Origin: Bacteroidota bacterium
Lineage (GTDB): Bacteria > Bacteroidota > Ignavibacteria > Kapaibacteriales > UBA2268
Direction: 5' to 3'
Assembly (NCBI GenBank): GCA_022708005.1
Contig: JAKIZN010000040.1
Location: forward strand, 1-9,650
Length of the DNA stretch: 9,650 bases
The number at the start of each line of letters is the position of its first letter. Positions within the stretch are counted from its first letter, which is position 1. The position numbers were made by a program, and so were the translations under genes. This document shows positions 1 to 4,809 of this stretch, one piece after another. Below the pieces are notes generated by a model, which saw only the letters and a list, made by a program, of their open reading frames with translations, did not search any database and had not been told where the DNA came from.

Positions 1-256
1 TAAAATTTTTCTGCAAAATTTTACAGCCTTTTAACTGCAAATATTTTTCTATTACACACTCAAAAGCGTCACCAAAACGAATTTCGTGAGATTGCAGCAA
101 ATTCTGCAAAATTTTTGCACTTGGCTTTGTCGGTCTAAATAAGCCAATGTATCGCGATGGCGAATGTGCAATTTTCTCTAACAAATCAGCTTTCGATTTT
201 TCAAAAATTGTTTCGTTAAAAATTTGCTTAAACTGTTCGTAATTCATTACTGCCAT
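1..256 (-). CDS. Probable type II restriction endonuclease, HinfI-like, N-terminal part (runs off left edge)
   Basis: An uninterrupted frame of 85 codons runs from an ATG at 256 to the left edge, so only the N-terminus is visible. It starts MAVMNYEQFKQIFNE; a second ATG at 247 would give MNYEQFKQ. The ATG lies one base after the methyltransferase stop (TAATATG), and there is no good Shine-Dalgarno sequence, so translational coupling is likely. Visible features are a conserved-looking stretch RPTKPSAKILQNLLQSHEIR at residues 41-60, followed by FGDAFE at 61-66, as expected before the catalytic core of a small endonuclease. No PD-(D/E)XK motif can be seen because it would lie beyond the edge. 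The call rests mainly on position: the gene before it is a GANTC (M.HinfI/CcrM-type) methyltransferase, and such R genes commonly follow their M genes directly. The alternative is an unrelated downstream gene. Confidence 0.72.
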   Translation of the reverse strand, partial: MAVMNYEQFKQIFNETIFEKSKADLLEKIAHSPSRYIGLFRPTKPSAKILQNLLQSHEIRFGDAFECVIEKYLQLKGCKILQKNF

Positions 257-257
257 A

Positions 258-1412
258 TTATAAAAATCTTTCTGTTGGACCTTGGACTAAATTACTTTCA
301 AACTGAATTTGAGAGAGAGCTTTGATGTCAGGCTGCAAAAATTTTCTCTCGTAGTCGTGTCGCAGTTCGTCAATGCTAATAAGCGTATTGTTGCGTCTAA
401 CATACCAGTAGCCCCAGCCATTATGGCTTTCTTTTTTTAAAATCATAGCACTAATTTTATGAATTGAGCCTACTTTATCATCTAGTAAAAGTGAGGCATC
501 GGCTTGTACTTGCGCAAAATTTCTTTCATCTCGAGAAAACAAATATTCGCCAATTTTTACATACCCTTTTTCGATTAGATTCCCAAACGGGACCTTAGGC
601 TTCCTTCTTTCAACCCTATGCTCAAGCAATGGTTTGTCAAGTGCCTTTATCCTACCTACTCTTTCTGTTGCAACTTTTACATAAAATTCTTCGCGGTCAA
701 AAGCAATAAATCTTCTGCCAAGTCTTTTAGCTACAGTTGCAGTTGTACCACTACCAGAGAATGGGTCTAAAACTATATCGCCAAAGTTTGAAGTGGATAA
801 TATAATGCGAAAAAGCAATTCGGCTGGCTTTTGAGTTGAATGTGCTTTTTGACCATTTACTTTTATTCTTTCATCACCCTGACAAATTGGAATAAGCCAA
901 TCACTCCTCATTTGCAAATCGTCATTCATTACTTTCATTGAATGGTAGTGAAAAGTATAGTTTGAGGACTTTGATTTTGTAGCCCATATCAAAGTTTCAT
1001 GAGCATTGTTAAATCTAGTGCCTTTAAAGTTTGGCATAGGGTTAGTCTTGATCCATATAATATCGTTGAGCATCCAAAAACCTATGTTTTGCAGTATAGT
1101 GCCAACTCTGAAAATATTATGGTATGTTCCAATAACCCAGAAACTGCCAGAGTGTTTTAAGACTCTGTAACACTCGCTCATCCATAGATATGTAAATTTG
1201 TCATACTCCTCTTTCGACCCGAACTTATCCCAAGAATCGTTAACTGCATCAACTTTTGTTTGATTTGGTCTGTATAGTTCGCCATTAAGTTGAAGGTTAT
1301 AAGGTGGATCTGCAAAAATCAAATCTACCGAATTATCTGGTATTTGTTTTAGCAACTCTATACAGTCGCCTTGATGTATCTTACCAAGTTCTAATATGCC
1401 AAGTTTTTCCAT
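258..1412 (-). CDS. GANTC-type N6-adenine DNA methyltransferase (M.HinfI/CcrM family) with C-terminal RAMA-like domain
   Basis: 384 aa. It should transfer a methyl group from S-adenosylmethionine to the adenine of GANTC and so protect host DNA from its partner nuclease. The motif order is that of the beta class: DPPYNLQL (catalytic motif IV) at 35-42, a target-recognition stretch with NPMPNFKGTRFNNAHETLIW at 124-143, HSTQKP (motif X) at 191-196, and the SAM-binding DPFSGSGTT (motif I) at 216-224. A C-terminal module at about 271-350, with VPFGNLIEKG, GSIHKISAMI and NGWGYWYV, matches the extension of CcrM and M.HinfI (RAMA-like). A further 34 residues follow it. Near-identity in key blocks to CcrM as I remember it is the reason for assigning GANTC. 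Upstream are AGGG two bases from the ATG and GAAGG 14 bases away, neither well placed. An endonuclease-like ORF begins one base downstream, which favours an R-M methylase over an orphan cell-cycle one. Confidence 0.93.
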   Translation of the reverse strand: MEKLGILELGKIHQGDCIELLKQIPDNSVDLIFADPPYNLQLNGELYRPNQTKVDAVNDSWDKFGSKEEYDKFTYLWMSECYRVLKHSGSFWVIGTYHNIFRVGTILQNIGFWMLNDIIWIKTNPMPNFKGTRFNNAHETLIWATKSKSSNYTFHYHSMKVMNDDLQMRSDWLIPICQGDERIKVNGQKAHSTQKPAELLFRIILSTSNFGDIVLDPFSGSGTTATVAKRLGRRFIAFDREEFYVKVATERVGRIKALDKPLLEHRVERRKPKVPFGNLIEKGYVKIGEYLFSRDERNFAQVQADASLLLDDKVGSIHKISAMILKKESHNGWGYWYVRRNNTLISIDELRHDYERKFLQPDIKALSQIQFESNLVQGPTERFL

Positions 1413-1440
1413 TGCCCTAATCAGTGCCTTCTCTTAAATT

Positions 1441-1462
1441 CGTTAGTATGCTAATACCAACG
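1441..1462. promoter_or_regulatory. Imperfect dyad at the predicted R-M transcription start (operator candidate)
   Basis: The arms CGTTAGTAT (1441-1449) and ATACCAACG (1454-1462) are complementary at 8 of 9 positions around the 4-nt centre GCTA. On the minus-strand transcript the odd pair becomes G-U. The dyad begins one base downstream of the TATATTTG promoter element, so it covers the predicted transcription start, the usual place for a repressor site. It could instead be a 5'-end mRNA hairpin. No regulator gene is adjacent. Confidence 0.4.
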
Positions 1463-1493
1463 CAAATATAAGCATTTTTCTCTAAAAATACAA
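1463..1493 (-). promoter_or_regulatory. Bacteroidota-type promoter of the R-M operon
   Basis: On the minus strand, TTG (1493-1491) is followed by 20 nt and then TATATTTG (1470-1463). This fits the known Bacteroidota pattern of TTG/TTTG near -33 and TAnnTTTG near -7. Transcription would start near 1456, giving a leader of about 45 nt before the methyltransferase ATG at 1412. The element is the only good match between the response-regulator terminator and the methyltransferase. Confidence 0.6.
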
Positions 1494-1507
1494 TTTTTCT
1501 CTAAAAA
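1474..1507. repeat. Two 15-bp direct repeats overlapping the R-M promoter
   Basis: ATTTTTCTCTAAAAA occurs perfectly at 1474-1488 and again at 1493-1507, an offset of 19 bp or roughly two helical turns. Each copy is itself partly palindromic (TTTTT...AAAAA). One copy fills the spacer between the -33 and -7 elements and the other abuts and lies upstream of the -33 element, so a protein bound to both would cover the promoter. A tandem operator is the natural reading, but low-complexity AT sequence could also produce it. Confidence 0.5.
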
Positions 1508-1531
1508 CGAATATCTTAAAACACATAAATC

Positions 1532-1560
1532 AAAAAAGAGGCTGCCATTATAAGGCAGCC
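1532..1560 (-). terminator. Rho-independent terminator of the response regulator
   Basis: The 7-bp GC-rich stem GGCTGCC (1540-1546) / GGCAGCC (1554-1560) has a 7-nt loop. Read on the minus strand it is followed by TC and six T (1537-1532). It lies about 45 bp beyond the response-regulator stop and separates that gene from the R-M promoter. Confidence 0.88.
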
Positions 1561-1604
1561 CCAAAATATTTCCTCTTCTCAAAACTGTTTTTTTTTGTAG
1601 CGAC

Positions 1605-2288
1605 TTATTCGTCTTGAGTGGTTTCCCTCATGCGATAGCCCACGCCGCGAATGCTCTGAATCAGCGGCTTCAAATCGTCCCGCTCAATTTTTGAACGCAA
1701 ACGCTTGATATAAACATCGATAATGTTGGATTCTGGGTCAAAATTATGCTTCCAAACGTGCTGCGTTATAGTCGAGCGGCTCAAAATCCTATTTTTGTTT
1801 CGCATTAAATATTCAAGCAGCGCATACTCTTTCGTTGTAAGCTCAATTTCCCTGCCGCCTCTATACGCAAGGTGCGAAACGGTGTCGAGCACTAACTCGC
1901 CGCAGCGCAGTTTAGTAGATTTATCCGGGCTTGAGCGGCGCAAAATAGAGCGAATCCGAGCGACAAGCTCTTCGAAGCTGAACGGCTTCGGCAAATAATC
2001 GTCTGCGCCAAGATCTAAGCCAGTAACTCTATCTTCGGTAGTGCCGCGTGCCGTCAGCATAAGAATAGGAGTGGATACTCCCGAATCCCTAAGGTCTTTC
2101 AAAACTGTAAATCCATCTTTGCCCGGCAACATAACATCAAGCAGAATAGCATCAAAATGGTTGTTCATTGCCATTTCTACGCCTGCCACTCCGTCGCCAG
2201 CAGTATCAACAATATAGCGCTCTTCCTCTAATCCATGTTTGATAAAGTTCGCCACTTTTCGTTCGTCTTCGATAACGAGTACTCTCAT
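1605..2288 (-). CDS. OmpR/PhoB-family DNA-binding response regulator, without adjacent kinase
   Basis: 227 aa, full length for the family. The N-terminal receiver domain (about 1-118) has the acidic pair E7/D8, phospho-acceptor D51 in LLDVMLPGKDG, the switch residue T79 and the invariant K101 in KPFSFEELVARI. The C-terminal winged-helix DNA-binding domain (about 127-222) has ELTTKEYALLEYL, the recognition-helix region NIIDVYIKRLRSKI at 188-201 and the wing SIRGVGYRM at 212-220. All phosphorylation residues are intact, so it should be controlled by a sensor histidine kinase, but none lies on either side here: a terminator and the R-M genes follow, and about 730 bp of non-coding DNA precedes. 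It resembles the CusR/CopR/RprY branch in general pattern, and I cannot assign a regulon. Start: ATG at 2288 with AGAGGAG just upstream. A repeated TAGATAATT in the upstream region could be an autoregulatory site. Confidence 0.93.
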   Translation of the reverse strand: MRVLVIEDERKVANFIKHGLEEERYIVDTAGDGVAGVEMAMNNHFDAILLDVMLPGKDGFTVLKDLRDSGVSTPILMLTARGTTEDRVTGLDLGADDYLPKPFSFEELVARIRSILRRSSPDKSTKLRCGELVLDTVSHLAYRGGREIELTTKEYALLEYLMRNKNRILSRSTITQHVWKHNFDPESNIIDVYIKRLRSKIERDDLKPLIQSIRGVGYRMRETTQDE

Positions 2289-2640
2289 AATCTCCTCTTT
2301 AGATAATTTTTAAATGTGTAGATAATTATCAATATAGTTTTGCTAATTTGTTAAACATCATTCATTAATTGTAAAAATTAATTTCATTTTAAATTTAATT
2401 TACAATTTTTTTATTTAACTTATCATATTATTTTTAATGTTTTTGTCATAATTCATATAAGTTCACAATACTATGATTTATTTATAATTTTTAATTGTTC
2501 TATTTTACAACAACTTACAAGTGAATTTTATTGCAGTCCAACAAAGGCTGTCATATATTTGTCTTTAATAGATAATTGAATATTTATCTGAAATAATGCA
2601 ATAAGGGCTCTGACTGACTATCAAGAAGGAAATGTTAGGC
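2289..2640. other. AT-rich non-coding region upstream of the response regulator
   Basis: About 350 bp with long runs of A and T and no credible ORF on either strand. It must hold the promoter of the response regulator, but no match to TTTG-N19-TAnnTTTG was found; the nearest is TATATT at about 2332-2337 on the minus strand with a poor upstream element. The last part (about 2520-2640) is less AT-rich and leads into the hairpin cluster. I see no RNA gene in it. Confidence 0.6.
2300..2327. repeat. TAGATAATT direct repeat near the response-regulator start
   Basis: TAGATAATT occurs at 2300-2308 and 2319-2327, an offset of 19 bp, and a third copy lies at 2569-2577. The second copy is part of the perfect palindrome GATAATTATC (2321-2330). 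OmpR-family regulators usually bind direct repeats about one helical turn apart, so a self-binding site is possible, but in DNA this AT-rich chance is a serious alternative. Confidence 0.3.
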
Positions 2641-2688
2641 TTTGAGATGGGGTTGTCTTATATGGGGTCTGATGCATTATTTGGGTTT

Positions 2689-2715
2689 AATCCCGAAGGG
2701 ATTTGATGTTTGTAG
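2689..2715 (+). repeat. Hairpin unit A: 6-bp stem, 3-nt loop, plus ATGTTTGTAG tail
   Basis: The perfect hairpin AATCCC-GAA-GGGATT (2689-2703) is followed, after two bases, by ATGTTTGTAG (2706-2715) and then an A-rich stretch. The same arrangement occurs on the other strand at 2815-2841 with a different stem but the identical 10-nt tail and the same 2-nt gap. This marks it as one copy of a composite repeat family and not a chance palindrome. Confidence 0.7.
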
Positions 2716-2733
2716 AAAATAAGATTGCATAAG

Positions 2734-2763
2734 CTAATGCGACTCCTACGGAGTCGTATAAAT
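2734..2763. repeat. 30-bp tandem hairpin repeat, copy 1
   Basis: First of two identical 30-bp copies with an offset of 35 bp. Its core is a 10-bp stem, ATGCGACTCC (2737-2746) with GGAGTCGTAT (2750-2759), closed by the loop TAC. The G2739-T2757 pair is a G-U wobble only if the plus strand is the RNA. The stem holds two GANTC sites, GACTC (2741-2745) and GAGTC (2751-2755). Confidence 0.85.
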
Positions 2764-2768
2764 TTAAC

Positions 2769-2798
2769 CTAATGCGACTCCTACGGAGTCGTATAAAT
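2769..2798. repeat. 30-bp tandem hairpin repeat, copy 2
   Basis: A perfect second copy of the 30-bp unit, separated from the first by 5 bp (2764-2768). The identity stops abruptly at both ends. It carries GACTC at 2776-2780 and GAGTC at 2786-2790. With two copies only and no spacer of useful length, it is not a CRISPR array. Confidence 0.85.
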
Positions 2799-2814
2799 CG
2801 CTGATTATTCATTA

Positions 2815-2842
2815 CTACAAACATTTGAACCCTTTGGGTTCA
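2815..2842 (-). repeat. Hairpin unit B: same tail as unit A, different stem, opposite orientation
   Basis: Read on the minus strand, TGAACCC-AAA-GGGTTCA (2842-2826) is a perfect 7-bp stem with a 3-nt loop. Its 6-bp core ends two bases before ATGTTTGTAG (2824-2815), the same tail at the same spacing as unit A. Outer stem pairs differ from unit A but remain complementary, as in compensatory change. Units A and B face each other and enclose the tandem 30-bp repeats. Confidence 0.7.
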
Positions 2843-2858
2843 TTACAATTTGGTTTTA

Positions 2859-2891
2859 AGATGTTCTACACCTCGAAGGTGTAGGGCATCT
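2859..2891 (+). repeat. 15-bp hairpin with 3-nt loop
   Basis: Arms 2859-2873 and 2877-2891 pair along all 15 positions around the loop CGA. Thirteen pairs are Watson-Crick and two (T2864-G2886, T2865-G2885) are G-U if the plus strand is transcribed; on the minus strand they would be A-C mismatches. The inner core is CTACACCT / AGGTGTAG. It lacks a T-tract, so it is not a standard terminator. Stem style and loop size match the neighbouring hairpins. Confidence 0.75.
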
Positions 2892-2966
2892 GGGGAACAG
2901 CTAATAGACAATGGAAAAGTTTCTAATGAATTATTTGGGTTCATCTCCATAATCCTATTCAAAACC

Positions 2967-2999
2967 AAAAAAAAGGCGAACATCACTGCTCGCCTTTTT
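2967..2999 (-). terminator. Rho-independent terminator of ridA
   Basis: The 10-bp stem AAAAAGGCGA (2970-2979) / TCGCCTTTTT (2990-2999) has a 10-nt loop. On the minus strand the stem runs straight into a T-run (2974-2967). It lies about 20 bp past the ridA stop and should end the ftsB-ROK-ridA transcript. The A/T symmetry means it could also stop plus-strand transcripts leaving the hairpin cluster. Confidence 0.88.
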
Positions 3000-3017
3000 G
3001 CTATTAATTTGCCCTTA

Positions 3018-3395
3018 TTAAAACATTGCAATAGCTTCTATTTCGATTAAAACATCTTTTGGCAATCGCGAAACTTGATACGCGGCACGAGCTGGTTTGC
3101 TCTCCGCAAAGTATTCATTATAAATTTCGTTCATCACACCAAAATCGGACATGTCCAACATTAAAACGGTTGTTTTTACAACATTATTTACGCCGAGCCC
3201 GGCTTCTTTCAAAATAGAGATAATGTTTTTAATTGCTTGGTGCGTTTGCGCTTTGATGTCATCGCCTGCAAGCGTCCCGTCGGCTGTAAGCGGAATTTGT
3301 CCAGATATAAATAGCATTTTGCCGTCTGCTTTAATTGCCTGCGAATATGGTCCTATAGGAGCAGGAGCATCTTTTGAATAAACAGCTTCTTTCAT
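3018..3395 (-). CDS. ridA: RidA family reactive intermediate/imine deaminase
   Basis: 125 aa, full length for the YjgF/YER057c/UK114 (Rid) family. Cytosolic, normally trimeric; it hydrolyses reactive enamine/imine products such as 2-aminoacrylate released by PLP-dependent dehydratases, giving keto acids and ammonia. Diagnostic features: IGPYSQAI at 14-21 (Y17), FISGQIP at 29-35, N89, and the signature [20 protein letters not shown] at 101-120, with the substrate-binding arginine R103 and E120. The arginine is the mark of active RidA proper as opposed to inactive Rid relatives. Start ATG at 3395 has AGGA seven bases upstream. It is the last gene of the minus-strand set after the ROK kinase, with a 53-bp gap and then a terminator downstream. 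Overlapping its start is a two-codon frame (ATG AAA TGA from 3400). Confidence 0.95.
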   Translation of the reverse strand: MKEAVYSKDAPAPIGPYSQAIKADGKMLFISGQIPLTADGTLAGDDIKAQTHQAIKNIISILKEAGLGVNNVVKTTVLMLDMSDFGVMNEIYNEYFAESKPARAAYQVSRLPKDVLIEIEAIAMF

Positions 3396-3448
3396 TTCAT
3401 AATCCTGTATAGTAGTGATAAATAAGCATCTAAAATATACTGATGCGA

Positions 3449-4387
3449 CTAAAATTCTTCTTCTAATTGCCCTTTGCCCAGCAAAGCAGCCCCGATAACA
3501 CCCGTATCGCTATCAAATTTGGCATTTAATATCTCGAATGGCTTAATAAGAGACGGCAAGACTCTATTTATAGCATTGGCTTTCGCTGACTTAACTAATA
3601 TGCTTGATTTGCCAATCCCGCCGCCAATAACGGCTGTCGGAATATCGAGCAAGTTCATTGCCGAAGCAATGCCAATCCCTAAAAAGACCCCACATTGCTC
3701 TAATACTTTGCTTGCAAGCTCGTCGCCCTCGTCCGCAGCTTTCTGTATATCGGCGACGTCATATTTTTTGATTTGCTTCAAACTGGATTGTGGGAATTTT
3801 CTTAGCTCTTTTTTAGCAAGTTCCAAAATTGAGTTCCTGCCTAAAAATGCTTCAAGCGTACCGGTTTGATAGCTCATTTCCTTTTTTTGTTTAGCGTCGT
3901 AACTTATTATAGTATGCCCAATTTCGCCTGCTCCGCCGCTTGAACCTCTGAAAATTTGTCGGTCGGCAATGATAGCTCCGCCAACTCCAGTGCCAAGCGT
4001 TAAATAGATAAAATGCTCTTTGTTGCTAACGCTGCCAAGATGCAACTCGCTTAGCGCCGCGGCGTTTGCATCGTTATCGACAGCAAAAGGTACATTCGCA
4101 AAAGTGTTGATATATCGGGCAAATGGAATATCTATCCACCCATCAAGATTTGGAGCAACAGCAATACATCCCTTGCTATCAACCACCCCGGGCACTCCGA
4201 AGCCGATAGATTTTATATTTGGATAATGCTCGAAGTATTCGCAAACAAATGCTTTAATTCGGGGCAGTAGGATTTTCACTCCGTCGTGGGAATTAGTCGG
4301 TATCGACTTTTTCTCAATAAGTTTATTATCGTTAGTTAATATGCCAGCTTTGACGCTGGTACCTCCAATATCCACACCAAGAAACAT
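3449..4387 (-). CDS. ROK-family sugar kinase (glucokinase-like), lacking the usual zinc-binding cysteines
   Basis: 312 aa, typical ROK length. It should phosphorylate a hexose (glucose or an N-acetylated amino sugar) with ATP in the cytosol. Visible motifs: phosphate-1 loop [10 protein letters not shown] at 6-15, FGVPGVVD at 63-70, [12 protein letters not shown] at 103-114 with catalytic D106, the phosphate-2 loop LGTGVGGAI at 131-139, GGAGEIGHT at 151-159 with sugar-contacting E155 and H158, VIGGGIG at 253-259 and a C-terminal GVIGAALLG. The region that in most ROK proteins carries a CxCGxxGCxE zinc site reads [12 protein letters not shown] (172-183) with no cysteine. No helix-turn-helix precedes the kinase, so it is not a NagC-type repressor. 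The start lies one base after the ftsB-like stop (TGATATG), with AGGA inside the upstream gene, indicating translational coupling. The exact sugar cannot be read from the sequence. Confidence 0.9.
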   Translation of the reverse strand: MFLGVDIGGTSVKAGILTNDNKLIEKKSIPTNSHDGVKILLPRIKAFVCEYFEHYPNIKSIGFGVPGVVDSKGCIAVAPNLDGWIDIPFARYINTFANVPFAVDNDANAAALSELHLGSVSNKEHFIYLTLGTGVGGAIIADRQIFRGSSGGAGEIGHTIISYDAKQKKEMSYQTGTLEAFLGRNSILELAKKELRKFPQSSLKQIKKYDVADIQKAADEGDELASKVLEQCGVFLGIGIASAMNLLDIPTAVIGGGIGKSSILVKSAKANAINRVLPSLIKPFEILNAKFDSDTGVIGAALLGKGQLEEEF

Positions 4388-4388
4388 A

Positions 4389-4709
4389 TCAATTTCCTGT
4401 TTTTTGTTTAATTATAAATACTTCTTCGCCGGGCTTTACCATGCCGTATTTTTCACGAGCAATTCTTTCGATTTCCAAAGTGTCGTTTTGTAGTTTTTTT
4501 ATGACTTTATTCAAAGAATCTTTGTATTTATATTCAAGCTCAATTTTTTGGGATAGCTCTTTTTTTTGCGATTCTAATTTTATGCGTTTCAGCACGCCAT
4601 GGTCTGAAAATACGATAAAACTTAGCGATGCCAGCAAAAGCACCCAAAGGGCGTATCGCTTCCGAACTTTTGAGCTTTCCTTAATATTTATAAAAAATTG
4701 CTTAAACAT
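4389..4709 (-). CDS. FtsB/DivIC-like septum formation initiator protein
   Basis: 106 aa from the ATG at 4709. A small bitopic inner-membrane protein of the division machinery; FtsB/DivIC partners FtsL and FtsQ/DivIB at the septum. A short basic cytoplasmic N-terminus (KESSKVRKRY) leads into one membrane segment at about 19-36 (YALWVLLLASLSFIVFSD), then a charged coiled coil at about 40-75 and the family signature IERIAREKYGMVKPGEEVF at 80-98. The frame also extends upstream to a TTG at 4727 (six more residues); neither start has a clear Shine-Dalgarno sequence, and I prefer the ATG because the extension adds nothing recognisable. It is followed after one base by the ROK kinase. FtsB is often found next to enolase, which is not seen here. 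FtsL would be the alternative, but the EKYGMVKPGE signature favours FtsB/DivIC. Confidence 0.85.
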   Translation of the reverse strand: MFKQFFINIKESSKVRKRYALWVLLLASLSFIVFSDHGVLKRIKLESQKKELSQKIELEYKYKDSLNKVIKKLQNDTLEIERIAREKYGMVKPGEEVFIIKQKTGN

Positions 4710-4739
4710 AGCTTTGTCGCTAAGCAATATGATAAAATT

Positions 4740-4795
4740 ATTATAAAGTGAAGAATCTTGCTATATTAAAATAAGCAGACGCTTCACTTTATAAT
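4740..4795. repeat. 14-bp perfect inverted repeat between gcvPA and the ftsB-like gene
   Basis: ATTATAAAGTGAAG (4740-4753) and CTTCACTTTATAAT (4782-4795) are exact reverse complements around a 28-nt centre. The repeat starts 14 bp after the gcvPA stop and ends 30 bp before the ftsB-like ATG. The minus-strand sequence after it (AATTTTATC) is only a weak T-tract, so it could be a poor terminator, an operator for the ftsB-ROK-ridA set, or the inverted ends of a tiny mobile relic. TATAAT in one arm could also serve as a -10. Confidence 0.6.
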
Positions 4796-4809
4796 GTGAT
4801 TTCAAAAAT

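Noticed and set aside
1723..1998. Plus-strand ORF within the response regulator
   Set aside because: It is antisense to conserved receiver and DNA-binding domain codons and its composition is not protein-like.
2571..2640. Possible small RNA or tRNA relic before the hairpin cluster
   Set aside because: No cloverleaf, promoter or terminator pairing could be built.
2734..2798. CRISPR array
   Set aside because: There are only two repeats, the gap between them is 5 bp, the repeats are self-complementary hairpins, and no cas gene is present.
2843..3050. Small ORFs on both strands across the hairpin and terminator region
   Set aside because: They cross the 15-bp hairpin and the ridA terminator, overlap the ridA 3' end, and encode no recognisable protein.
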